Shown piece by piece: positions 51,656 to 61,500 of a stretch of 64,000 nucleotides of DNA. The notes beneath the pieces were generated by a model, which was not told the origin of the DNA, searched no databases, and saw only the letters and a list, made by a program, of their open reading frames with translations. This stretch comes from Lepidostoma basale (taxonomy: Eukaryota > Arthropoda > Insecta > Trichoptera > Lepidostomatidae), in the NCBI GenBank assembly GCA_022606425.2, contig JAHDVF020001569.1, positions 62,001 to 126,000 on the forward strand. Direction: 5' to 3'. Every line of letters starts with the position of its first letter. Position 1 is the stretch's first letter. Position numbers and translations under genes: made by a program.

Positions 51656-51779
51656 ATATGTATTTTTAAAAGTACCATTTAATAAATTCCTTATAAAATG
51701 AAGCACCTTTAGACATTGTTTGATAGTCATATCATACCTACCATGTGATCATTTGTTTCTTTGCATGTACTCGATAAAA

Positions 51780-51960
51780 CCTTAAAACACGGTATCCTAT
51801 CAAACATTGTTTTTCCGTAAATTCTTAGTGATTGCCAACTCCAAGCTTCACTTCAATACATAAGGGTTGACACTAAAACTCCATTATGCACTTTCACATT
51901 TTCTTCAGTTGATAAATTTCAATTGGCAGTGATTTTGAATGCACCATTTTTTTTTAATAT
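51780..51960 (-). mobile_element. LINE-A internal fragment
   Basis: The minus strand covers the GSEAWNWQ to LRRMCG region (AACATTGTTTTTCCGTAAAT, CCAAGCTTCACTTCAATACA on the + strand) with deletions. Confidence 0.62.
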
Positions 51961-52780
51961 TTCAAAATTCAGATTACAATTGTTAGTATTTAATTTTTGG
52001 GAAGAAAAAAATAACCATTAATGTAGAAATTTTGTTACTTTGGTGTATATGTTATGAGATTTGAAATGTCTTGTTCAGTCTGATTTTTAAAAAATATATG
52101 TTCACAAAATTGTGTATATTTCCCTCTCGCCATTTTTGAGATAGAAAATATTCCTTTTTTATTGCCATATTTTAGTGTTGTCATGTCTTATTTCTGTAAG
52201 TTTTAGTTTCCCCATTCATTAGTGGGCTGGCCATAACAGTGACATAATGCCCTATTGTTATTATTATCATTGTACCTGACAAGTTTATGTAAATCTCACA
52301 CACACGAAACATAGGTAATACTACACTATAAGCTGTAATTTAAAGAAATAGTAATAATCATTCGTTTTGGAATATTAGTCACAAATAATAACAAAATATT
52401 AATATAACGTATGCATAGTTGACTTTAAAACACAAGGAACTCAATGAACAAAATACAAGAGAGAGAAAACATGTGATACTGGGCATGCTTCCATTTTTAA
52501 ATATGTAAAACAGGACTGAATTTGTCATATTCAAACTTTTGAAAAAATATGTATGTTAACCTGTTAACCGAGTATGATATAATATTACGTAATACCAAGA
52601 AAGCAACGGTAGTATGAAATATTCCAAGACCTGTATAAAACTACCCTTTAGCGTCGCTTACACAAACAATAATTTTGATCATGTGAGGTGAACAAAAGAG
52701 TATTGACACTCAATATTGAAGAGATATTGATGAAATCTGGATTTTCTAATCTCGGGGTGTCGATTTTTAAAAGTGGAGGG
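51961..52780. other. No gene seen
   Basis: AT-rich; nothing recognised. Confidence 0.4.
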
Positions 52781-52784
52781 GATA

Positions 52785-53275
52785 TTGACAACATTATCAT
52801 GGATATTGTCAATATTATCGAGGAAATTGTCAATACTATTGAGGATATTGATAATATTATCGAGGAAGTTTACAATATTATCGAGGATATTGTCAATCGA
52901 GGATATCATCAATATTATCGAGGATATCGTCAATATTATCGAGGATATCGTCAATATTATCGAGGATATCGTCAATATTATCGAGGATATCGTCAATATT
53001 ATCGAGGATGTCGTCAATATTATCGAGGATGTCGTCAATATTATCGAGGATGTCGTCAATATTATCGAGGATGTCGTCAATATTATCGAGGATGTCGTCA
53101 ATATTATCGAGGATGTCGTCAATATTATCGAGGATGTCGTCAATATTATTGAGGATGTCGTCAATATTATCGAGGATATCGTCAATATTATCGAGGATGT
53201 CGTCAATATTATCGAGGATATTGTCAATTGAGGATGTTATCAATATTATTGAGGATATTGTCAACGTAAAGTAAA
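52785..53275 (+). repeat. 21-bp minisatellite, about 23 copies
   Basis: Unit ATTATCGAGGATATCGTCAA-T with an ATGTCGTC variant in the middle block (about 53005-53165). Because 21 is a multiple of 3 and no unit contains a stop in several frames, long open frames appear on both strands (IIEDIVN-type repeats); these are not credible genes. Array edges are more diverged than the centre. One unit near 52895 has lost about 5 bases. Confidence 0.92.
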
Positions 53276-53469
53276 TGACTATCAATATTATTGACTAATA
53301 TTGATCGTGTAAGGGCTGCTTTTAATGGGGGTGACGATCCGCTTTTTTACATATCATATATAAAATATATCAAAGCACCAAGTTGCATGGAGTCACTGCG
53401 TGTTTTTATAGTGTACTTTCGATTTTGAAAAACAAAATTACTCAATTAACGGGTTAAAAGTGCAAAGGA

Positions 53470-53660
53470 TTGAAGATCCTCGGAGATCGACAGAAGACAA
53501 ATACTCTTGACTTTAGAGAGTATCTTGTATTCGTAAAGTCAAATCATCTCTCGTGTGTTTTTGGTATTTTACCTGTTCTCAAATAGACACCTTAAACTGT
53601 AAATATTTTTGTAATGTCCTTTTAGAACAATATACAGAATTGATTGATTGATTATACATT
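53470..53660 (+). mobile_element. LINE-G 3' fragment
   Basis: CGGAGATCGACAGAAGAC, CAAATACTCTTGACTTTAGA and TTTTACCTGTTCTCAAATAG, ending GATTGATTGATTA. Confidence 0.72.
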
Positions 53661-53819
53661 TCAATTTCTTGGATTATCTGCTGTTCTATTTTTTTTAAAA
53701 TCAATACTTGTATGATTTTGATAATAGAGTATGTAAGATAACTTTCATTTAACATGTATATCACTTTATTGTAGGTTAAGGCGTTAACACTGGAATTCCA
53801 TTGTAATAACCTTGGATTT

Positions 53820-53980
53820 GAATAAACAACGCTGTTTATATCCCACTTTAATTTATTAAATATCTTTATACAAAAAATATTATCCGTGACATGTTTCGGA
53901 TTGAAAACCTAAACATGTCGTGGTTAATGTTTTTATTTAATAAATTACAGTGGAACATAAACAGTGCTGTTTTTTTAATT
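53820..53980. repeat. FB8 foldback element
   Basis: AACGCTGTTTATATCCCACT and the inverse ATAAACAGTGCTGTT, TTTAATTTATTAAATA and TATTTAATAAATTA, with ACATGTTTCGGATTG and AAACATGTCGTGG at the centre. It contains the same ACATGT-next-to-TTCG layout. Confidence 0.68.
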
Positions 53981-54334
53981 CCATGGTTAACGTGTATATA
54001 CATATTTGTACTTTTTGAGATTTTTTTATATGTTGTAAATGTGAGCGAACAGTTAATTTTTTAGGATTTTTATTATTGCATTTTATTTAAGAATATTTGT
54101 AGGTCTAAATGATCCTGAGTATTAAACAATAAATATGCATGTCTATAGAACATAGTACAAATGTATGAGGAACAATTTAATACAGTAGACGCTCTCTTAA
54201 CGAAAAAGCCGGTTAAAGGGCAGGTAGTGAAAAACTCATTTAAAAAAACACTTTTGCAAGGAAGAACAAAAACACTTTTTTTTTCAAAAATCTAAGAAAA
54301 CCACTTTTATTTTATAATAGAAATTCACACATTT

Positions 54335-54528
54335 TTTTTTTTTTTTTTTAAAAGACTAACACCAAAGATTTTAATCAATGATATTAGAATTTATTTTACA
54401 ATCTTCAATGTGAGCAGAAAATAGCTCATTATTATGAAGAAGGAATCTGGTCGTGTCCAGGCTCGAACCCAAGTCCCCTTGATCAGAAGCCAAGCGTTCT
54501 ATCCCCTAGACCACCACCCGACCACATT
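54335..54528 (-). mobile_element. SINE-2 nested in the Tigger remnant
   Basis: The minus strand has GGTGGTGGTCTAGGGGATAG (A-box), GGGTTCGAGCCTGG (B-box), CACGACCAGATTCCTTCTTC and a poly-A tail (T run at 54333-54350 on the + strand). Very similar to 9985-10185. Confidence 0.84.
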
Positions 54529-54609
54529 AAAAATTAACAATTCACAAACTAAAAAATATGTACAGGAAAAAGCCACACATCACTCCAAATTTTTTTTTTT
54601 AAAGTAGGC

Positions 54610-54876
54610 CTACAATGGATTAAAATCTGTTATTTTCTGCTGCTTCTTGTGTTGAATCGACTTTTTAAAAGCGTAGTCACGCCATTTCTTTATGAACATT
54701 ACATCTACTGCAGTAGAATCCTTCTGCTGCTGAATGTACATCGCCGCCACCTGTAGAGCCTCTTTTCCTTCGTCGTGGCTAACCGTGTTGTCTTCATCGT
54801 ACTCCTCACAGTCGACTTCCTCTTCCTCTAGTGCTTCGTTGATAACAGTCTGAACTATCTCATCATCATTCAACAT
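54610..54876 (-). pseudogene. Tigger/pogo transposase C-terminus
   Basis: 88 codons: MLNDDEIVQTVINEALEEEE, MYIQQQKDSTAVDVMFIKKW and KKQQKITDFNPL. The acidic stretch, the DVMFIKKWRD-type helix and the ITDF ending are those of Tigger/pogo DDE transposases. The catalytic core is missing, so the copy is inactive. Confidence 0.8.
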
Positions 54877-54939
54877 TTCATTGACTTCCTAGAAGAGGCC
54901 GGTTAAAGCGACACCGGTTAATAAAGCGTCTACTGTATT

Positions 54940-55976
54940 TCATTTTGTATGTATTATTTTAGTCTGCGGGGCTTGTAGTTCTGGTAGAATACATTTTTAA
55001 TAAGATTATTTTAGAATGGTTAGCAAATAAATAGCAGTGTTTTGAGCCATAGCCTTAAACTGCAATGGTGTAATCAAATTCTTGATGATAAAAAAAGACA
55101 AAAAACAAGTATTTTGTACAATTTAAAAATAAAAATTAAGCTTTTCTTACTACTATAAATTAATCGGTACTTTAATAGTGTATAATAGATAAACACAGCA
55201 TTTGATAAGTGATTTATACATCCTTTACTTTAGATCTGATGTTTTTAGTAATTATTCATACATTTAATTAACAATTATGTAATACATATCAAGTGTGTAC
55301 TTCCCTATCTTTAGATAATGCATTTATTTTTTACTATTGTAAGCGTAGCACATTTAAGTCATATAAGACCCCAGTATTTCACAAGTACAAAGTGTGGTAT
55401 TGCTGCCATAATTGCATTATTTCCTACAAGCCATTTTTTTTTTACAAATTAGTGTTTTAATGTGTGTAATCAATACATTTTTATAAACGAATATTAATAC
55501 TCAAATGCCATAAAGTAGCCATAGATTATGGGCCGAAGTCTGTAGACTGGATCACGCGAATCATAAGATGTAAATATGAAACTTAAACTGAAACTTACTG
55601 CTCAATGTCAATTGAAGGCCGGACATTACAAATTTTGGCTACCGGATTTGATGCCAATTGGTCTTAAACATGATGGCCAATAACCGTGCAAAAGTGCGTA
55701 ATGATTGAATAATATAGTGTAGTTCAAAAGTCACCCTAAAGATGCCACCCGTAGTACGCGACATGGAACAAAAAATTGTTTTTGCTTGTTTCTCTGCTTT
55801 ATGTTTAAACCACTTGGCACCTTTGTAATAACCAGCCTTCAGTTTACCTCACCAAAGGATTAACTTCCTAATTCAACACAATGGATAGGATTTTCAATTA
55901 TTTTGTAATATATATGCGCTAGGATTTAAATAACATTTCAGAGGTATTCTGTGATTTTAGATTCCTAACATTGTAA
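54940..55976. other. No gene seen
   Basis: AT-rich. No open frame with recognised product. Possibly distal trailer or intergenic DNA. Confidence 0.4.
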
Positions 55977-55980
55977 TTAA

Positions 55981-56121
55981 GGATGCCTGTCCACTGGAGC
56001 GGGGCTAGGTTGCGGAGCGGTGAGCGAGGTAAAAATCCACCAATAGAATTGCATAAAATCTCTGCTCCGATTCCGAGCTCACCGCTCCGCAACCTAGCTC
56101 CGCTCCGATGAGCAAGCACCC
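55981..56121. mobile_element. piggyBac-type MITE, 141 bp, TTAA flanks
   Basis: TTAA at 55977-55980 and 56122-56125. Long inverted ends (GGCTAGGTTGCGGAGCGGTG and its inverse CACCGCTCCGCAACCTAGC) leave a loop of only about 50 bp. TTAA duplication and a near-total palindrome indicate a piggyBac-type MITE. Confidence 0.83.
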
Positions 56122-56251
56122 TTAATCTGAGAATCGTGGTTGTTCGTGACTCTTCTGTTTATATTTTTAACATTCAACGATATATCCACATACCCATCAA
56201 ATCGCAAATGAGAATAATTCGATTTTACATTCTACCGGTCTTATTCTAAAG

Positions 56252-57213
56252 CAGGAGTCTCCAAACTACGGCCCGCCAGTGTCATCAATCCGGCCCGCGA
56301 CAGCTAATGACCAGTGTCATCAATCAGGCCCGTGACAGCTAATGGCTTGTTATTGTTGTTGTACTAAGTTAAATAAAAAACAGAAAGTAACTCGGATTCA
56401 TTTACTTGCAAGGTAAAGCTTAATGAAAAGTATAATACGCAGAAAATTTAGCAAAGCGAATGCTTGCTCAGGGCCAGTGGCGGTACTTCCATACAAGTCG
56501 AAAAGCCGGGCTTGCCTTAAAAAATCTATAATAAAACGACGTTTGTTGCGTGTTTGAGCCTTCTACGAATAAAATAATATTTTGAATTTTCGCGCTAATT
56601 AAAGCGATTTAATTCTTCGCCAAATGACTCCGCTGACATGCGCAGCAATGACCTAAGTGTATGTTTTGTTTAACTCATACGCGCCGTATTTTATTTCACT
56701 CATACGTACCGTAGTGAGATGCCCGCGAAATCGGCTACGTCCACATGTTTTGTTTCATGTTTTCGATGGGCTTCATATTGGGCTTGCAAAATGTAAAAGA
56801 GTCTTTGTCGCTCTTATGTATTTTTGGCTTGTAATCATATGGCTAGGTGCATATATACCAGAAGATATCTACAATTTTTTGTATGGATTTGAGGCCGGGC
56901 TTTATCACTCTGAAGAATGTTACTATTCTATGTGTCACGAACTTCATTTCTATTGTCAGAATGTTATCTGTCCTTTACCTTATGTGCAGAAATGTTATGA
57001 AAATAACGATTATGTAATTTCTTAATGAATATTTATTTATAATTCCTTGGCTTGCCTTACTGGCTGACCCTAGGCACGCCACTGCTCAGGGTGTGTACTC
57101 TGCACTAGTCTAGAAATTATAGATAATGGCAGGAAAATTAAAACGGTTTTGGCCCTTGAAACTTATCGGACTAATCAGTATGATCTTAAGGCTGGAAAGT
57201 TTGGAGACCCCTG
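56252..57213. mobile_element. hAT-type element (outer)
   Basis: Ends CAGGAGTCTCCAAACT and the inverse AGTTTGGAGACCCCTG. Flanks TTCTAAAG (56244-56251) and TTCTAAGG (57214-57221) match at 7 of 8. The interior has GGCCCGC-rich sequence and a small direct repeat (CAGTGTCATCAATC twice). A second hAT MITE is nested inside. Confidence 0.83.
56475..57084. mobile_element. hAT-type element (nested)
   Basis: Starts CAGTGGCGGTACTTCC and ends GGCACGCCACTG. Flanks CTCAGGGC (56467-56474) and CTCAGGGT (57085-57092) match at 7 of 8. The ends are related to the MITEs at 3448 and 8709. A 122-codon open frame (56657-57025) inside has no recognised domain. Confidence 0.8.
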
Positions 57214-57221
57214 TTCTAAGG

Positions 57222-57814
57222 TATAGAAACATGGACCTTGACAAAACAAAATACTGAATGCCTTTGAAATGTAGATATATCATAGTAATTTTATTATAAT
57301 GGAAAAAATGATGCCATCGAATTTAATTACTGATATTTTAGATCTATTTTAATTTAAATATATTTTCAATTACGCGTGTGCCTTAATTTGCCATCATGAA
57401 ACAACGTAATGCCATGTTTTTTTTATTCACTTATTATTTTGACACATATTTTTAAGATTGATGTACCTTTGCATTTGAAGCCATTTTTTACACTTAATTA
57501 TTATGTAGCATTTAAGTTTTTCTATGGAGTGGAAAGATTATAGTTATTAAGTGACAGTTTAGTTTTATTATGAAAGTCTAATGCTCTCTTTTTTGATCTG
57601 CGAACAAATAATCTTAACAATACACTTGTCTGCCATCAGCTAATTATTTCAACTCTATTAATTACTTTGACGATAACATTGTCTCTGGAAGACAATATGG
57701 TATCCAGAAATAAGTGGACTGCTAATGATTATTTCATTTAAGGTTTCACAATATTGCTTGCTTCTAAAATTTATGCTAATTAATTTTTTACATGTACTAT
57801 AAATAATCTAAGGA
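57222..57814. other. No gene seen
   Basis: AT-rich; nothing recognised. Confidence 0.4.
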
Positions 57815-58266
57815 TTAATTGTATCTCAATAGAGACGAAGATGCAAATTGGAAACAGAATATGGTGATCGAGGTGTTTACAGGACTTATGACCTGTCATT
57901 GGTTGGATTAAGCGCATGCTTTATCGAATACAACATTCCCCCTTTCTTATGACCACCATGCCTGACAAATTTTTGGAAGTTGTATATATGTTAATATGCA
58001 ACACCACAATTCACATGTTAGTTTCAATTTACAGACCAGCGCCATCTATGAAGATTAGATTTTAAGCATTAAGCAGAATATCTTTATAACGCAATGTGAA
58101 AGGCTACCGCCATTAACGCACTGCTAGATAACACCTGGAAATGTCACTCCAATTTATATGCTAACTTGGACCAGTTTTTGTTTTATACAACATTTTGAAT
58201 GTATACAAATACTTGTAGACGAATACTGCTATATTGATAACCCGCAATGGATAAATAAAATCCAGT
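57815..58266 (-). mobile_element. TIR-X element, longest copy
   Basis: The right end is the inverse of ACTGGATTTTATCCATTGCG; the left has TCTCAATAGAGACGAAGATG. The interior includes CAGCGCCATCTATGAAGA and AAGCATTAAGCAGAATATC, shared with 28251-28444. The left terminus is truncated relative to 22855. Confidence 0.72.
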
Positions 58267-58690
58267 ATTAAGGTGTATAAATAATCTTATTTTCAATACT
58301 TTTACTAGATAAGTTCTACATTAACCCTGCATATATTTGCTAATATATTGCATAGATGTGTCACACATATTTGAACAAATTTTTCTGAAGTTTTGCGCTT
58401 CAAAGTCTAATTTTACCGTTAGTTTTGTATTGTGCGTCTTCACTAATCAATATTTTCTATTTATCAAGTTTCAATCTTGGATTTGGTATTGCATTGTCTA
58501 TGCCTTTTTACAATATAAATAAATGTTTTTAAGTGTTGTGTGTTACAGCAATAAGATGTAAATTATAAGCATTTTAAAAATAAATATATTTATGTAACCA
58601 ATTTGTTTTATTGTGTGGATTACATTTGGCAGAATATATGCGGTCTGTATTCAATTGCTTAGGGAGCCATAACAGTTGGTAAAGTGTATA
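58267..58690. other. No gene seen
   Basis: AT-rich intergenic DNA 3' of HTATSF1. Confidence 0.4.
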
Positions 58691-58696
58691 TTTAAC

Positions 58697-58702
58697 TTTA
58701 TT
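58697..58702 (-). terminator. HTATSF1 polyadenylation signal
   Basis: AATAAA on the minus strand about 50 bp after the stop codon. Confidence 0.6.
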
Positions 58703-58754
58703 TTAAAAACACAAAATTACAAAAATAAATTTAATTCAAACTGATTTTGTTCAT

Positions 58755-60350
58755 TCACGCTTCCGGAGCGTTTTCAACTATTTCCGATTTCTTCGCTTCC
58801 TCTTCTCTTTTCTTCTTAGTTTCTGGATCTTCCAGGAAGTCGGTCCAGTTGCCGAGTCTCTTGTTCAAGTCCGCATCCGTTTCCTCCATTTTGTATTTAG
58901 TTTTTCCGTCCCAAATCTCCGCCTTCAGTTGACGTTTGCCAAACCATCGACCGTCAATCAGTTTGACCGCGTTGTCTGCTTCTTCGGGCTCCTTCATGCT
59001 GACCTGAGCAACGCCTTCGGGGTGGCGATCGTAGATGACAACTTTCTTGACCTCTCCACACTTGGAGCACTCGTCCCTCAAGTCCTGCTGGAACTCCAGG
59101 ATCAACTGAACATCTGCATCAAATAAGGACGGCTCGAAAACATTTTTAATAATAACGACTTTTTCATGTTTTGATCGCTCCCCTCTGAACTTCTCCGGAC
59201 GCCAGTCGAAGAGTTTCTCCTGCATCTTCTTAATTTTTTCTTTGTCTTTTCTTCGCTTCTTTTTTGGTTTCAATGTCGGGTCGTAATCTCCCTTCATCTG
59301 GAACTTGGCTTTCTGCACTTGTACTCTGTGGTTCCTCATAGTGGAACCGTCTAGAATGCTTAGAGCTAGCTGAACTGATTCTATCTTAATGTACGTACAG
59401 AGGGCGTCACCTTTGAGTTGCTTGGAATTAGGTTTTGTATAAAGTTTGATTTTCATTTTCTGCGTGGTGGGATCTCTCATGATAAGCCCGCACTTTTGCA
59501 TGAAATCTACAAACTCCTCTTCTGTTATATCTAAAGGTAAATTTGAGACGTAAACGTTTGTGTTTTGGTCTTCTGATACATCGAACCACTTGGGAGGCTC
59601 CGGCGGACCTTTTCTCTTTTCCCCTTTTGAATCCGCTTCCGCTTGTGTTTCTGCTTCCTTCTCGGGAGTTGTATTATCTACAAACCCATAAGACATCTGG
59701 TACTGTGCGAGGAAGTCATCATCGACCTTTGGAAACCAAGCTTTTTTCTCTTCGTCCCAGATGTAAACAGAACCATCCTCATCTGTATACGTGTGGGTAT
59801 TATTTTCAAAACTGTGGCTTCCAGAACTACTCGCTTTCGAATCATCATCTCCGTCTTTCAACTCTTTACAAATACTTTCTGTTTCTGGGTTTCTGGAAAT
59901 CCATTCATTCTGCGTAGTAGACCAAAGGTATTCGTATTTTGTAACTGGATCTGTGTAAACAGCAACCTCTCCGTCATAATGAATATGCTCAGCATAGTCT
60001 TTTGGATTTTGCATACTTTCTTCATTTTGAGGAAAATTACTTTCAACCTTGGATTCAGATAAAGCGGGCCCGTCATCAACACCGTCTACGCTACTTTTCT
60101 TTGAGGAAGTCTCGTCTTCAAGACATTTTACTTCTATTTCAACCATTTTTTTATTGGATAACAGAGCATCGTCTTTCTCCTGAACATTTTGACCAAACGG
60201 TATGCTTGTCAAACTATTGGTGGAGGAACCAGCAATATTTTCGGATATTTCAATTTTCTTTACGTTTTGTGCTGCTTCTTGCTTTAATTTTTCAGATGTT
60301 TCGTCACTTAATTTGATTTTAAAACCAATTTTAGGTAGCTTTTCCGTCAT
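58755..60350 (-). CDS. HTATSF1: Tat-SF1 / HTATSF1 (Cus2-like) splicing factor
   Basis: 531 residues in one uninterrupted exon. Start ATG at 60350 (MTEKLPKIGFKIKL); stop at 58755-58757. Tat-SF1 is a nuclear U2 snRNP-associated factor; the yeast counterpart Cus2 helps U2 RNA folding and the fly counterpart is barricade. The acidic N-terminus has two aromatic Tat-SF1 repeats (residues about 127-151, VYTDPVTKYEYLW; about 187-206, VYIWDEEKKAWFP). RRM1 spans about 264-350 with RNP2 VYVSNL (267-272). A basic KPKKKRRKDKEK linker (361-372) follows. RRM2 spans about 396-480 and looks like a U2AF-homology motif, with the loop RWF (468-470) fitting the R-x-F pattern that binds SF3B1 ligand motifs. The family's long acidic C-terminal tail is short here. 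The frame is fully open, so it is judged functional rather than a retrocopy, though the single exon is notable. It is transcribed toward the dalmatian-like gene. Confidence 0.92.
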   Translation of the reverse strand: MTEKLPKIGFKIKLSDETSEKLKQEAAQNVKKIEISENIAGSSTNSLTSIPFGQNVQEKDDALLSNKKMVEIEVKCLEDETSSKKSSVDGVDDGPALSESKVESNFPQNEESMQNPKDYAEHIHYDGEVAVYTDPVTKYEYLWSTTQNEWISRNPETESICKELKDGDDDSKASSSGSHSFENNTHTYTDEDGSVYIWDEEKKAWFPKVDDDFLAQYQMSYGFVDNTTPEKEAETQAEADSKGEKRKGPPEPPKWFDVSEDQNTNVYVSNLPLDITEEEFVDFMQKCGLIMRDPTTQKMKIKLYTKPNSKQLKGDALCTYIKIESVQLALSILDGSTMRNHRVQVQKAKFQMKGDYDPTLKPKKKRRKDKEKIKKMQEKLFDWRPEKFRGERSKHEKVVIIKNVFEPSLFDADVQLILEFQQDLRDECSKCGEVKKVVIYDRHPEGVAQVSMKEPEEADNAVKLIDGRWFGKRQLKAEIWDGKTKYKMEETDADLNKRLGNWTDFLEDPETKKKREEEAKKSEIVENAPEA

Positions 60351-61225
60351 TTTGGATTATTAATGTGGAATGTGCTTTATATTATTATACTTTGGTCTAC
60401 ATTTTAAGGTAGAACACAAAACGATAAGGTTTACGAACTGACAATATTTCTTTGACAGACGGCTTCCTAACCTACAAATCTTTAATCATAGACAATAATT
60501 ATTACACTCTCATAAAAAAGTTGAGTTGCGGGGAGGGATAATAACAATGCCGTCTCGAAATTATTAATTTTTCGGAACAATTCATTAACATAAACATTTT
60601 AAACAGTGTTTGATGGACAGGTTTGCTAATGTAGAGGTTTTCGATTAGAAATTACCCTGAATGGCGGAAGAGGCAAGATTAAATCAGACTCACATTTTCC
60701 TGGAAAATAATTTCTATCGTTATTTGTCCAGGAAATCAATGTGTGTAATTGAAAATCCAAATTAATATTATGTGAATGGACATTTTTTATTACTAAAATA
60801 ACACAATCGACTATCTCTAATAAATAAATGAGCATGGTGTGGATAATACATGGACAGCATGCAGCATGCTCTCTTCACGGGGCGGCGGCTAACTTTCTCC
60901 GCCCTTCTTCGTGATGGTGGTGGCGGTGAGCCGGCGCAGCATCATGCTAGGTCCAGAAAAGATAATTATTTATAATGTAAACCTGATAAACTCGCACGTG
61001 CACGTAAATTAATTGCAAAATGTATTTGAATACTTACATTATTACTTGGCAAACGTATTAAAGTAAAAATATGCTTATCCATAATTCAGTTCAGTTCAAT
61101 AAAATAACGTTTTAATACAATAAACTTTGCCAATACCTCGCATGGAGCGCTTTTTCAAATTTGGACTGAGGAAGATAAATAATCATATTTATTGTTTCTA
61201 GAATAATGATGGAAAGCTTCTTATT
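60351..61225. other. HTATSF1 upstream region, no other gene seen
   Basis: No obvious TATA box. 60850-60960 is GC-rich (CACGGGGCGGCGGC, GGTGGTGGCGGTGAGCCGG), possibly an old retroelement end. Otherwise AT-rich. Confidence 0.4.
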
Positions 61226-61229
61226 AATA

Positions 61230-61500
61230 ATTTCTTCTTCAGCCTATTTCCGTCCACTACAAGACAAAGGCCTCCTCCATTTCCTTCCATGTCACTTGGT
61301 ATTGTGTAGACTGCATCCAGGTTATTCCGACACGTCTGTTCAGGTCATCCTTCCACCGTAGTTGCGGTCACCTTGCACTTTTCTGTGCCGTCCACGGTCT
61401 CCAAATTCGCAGTCTTCTTATCCATTTTTCGCCCGAGCTTCTGGCTACGTGACCTGCCCATTGCCACTTTAAGCCTTGCCTGCCTATTGCCACTCGGGGA
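61230..61500 (-). mobile_element. LINE-E fragment
   Basis: The minus strand gives AGHVARSSGEKWIRRLRIWR-like and NNLDAVYTIPSDMEGNGGG-like sequence. The 3' end at the left is TTCTTCTTCAG. Confidence 0.6.

Larger units (their letters stand above)
54183..54935 (-). mobile_element. Tigger/pogo-like element remnant
   Basis: Ends CAGTAGACGCT (54183) and the inverse AGCGTCTACTG (54935), flanked by TA on each side, as in pogo/Tigger. It contains the tail of a transposase gene (54610-54876) and a nested SINE-2. Confidence 0.82.

Noticed and set aside
52785..53275. CRISPR-like array
   Set aside because: Units are contiguous with no unique spacers, and the context is an animal genome.
52688..53285. Long open frames on both strands (IIEDIVN- and ILDNIDD-type repeats)
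   Set aside because: They are a by-product of the 21-bp minisatellite; a period divisible by 3 keeps several frames open at once.
56657..57025. 122-codon open frame inside the nested hAT element
   Set aside because: No domain, hydrophobic and cysteine-rich by chance composition, and the reading frame has no transposase motif.
59543..60316. Plus-strand frames over HTATSF1
   Set aside because: They are antisense shadows of the coding exon.
58755..60350. HTATSF1 as a processed pseudogene
   Set aside because: No poly-A tract or target duplication is visible at the ends and the 531-codon frame is intact with all RRM motifs.
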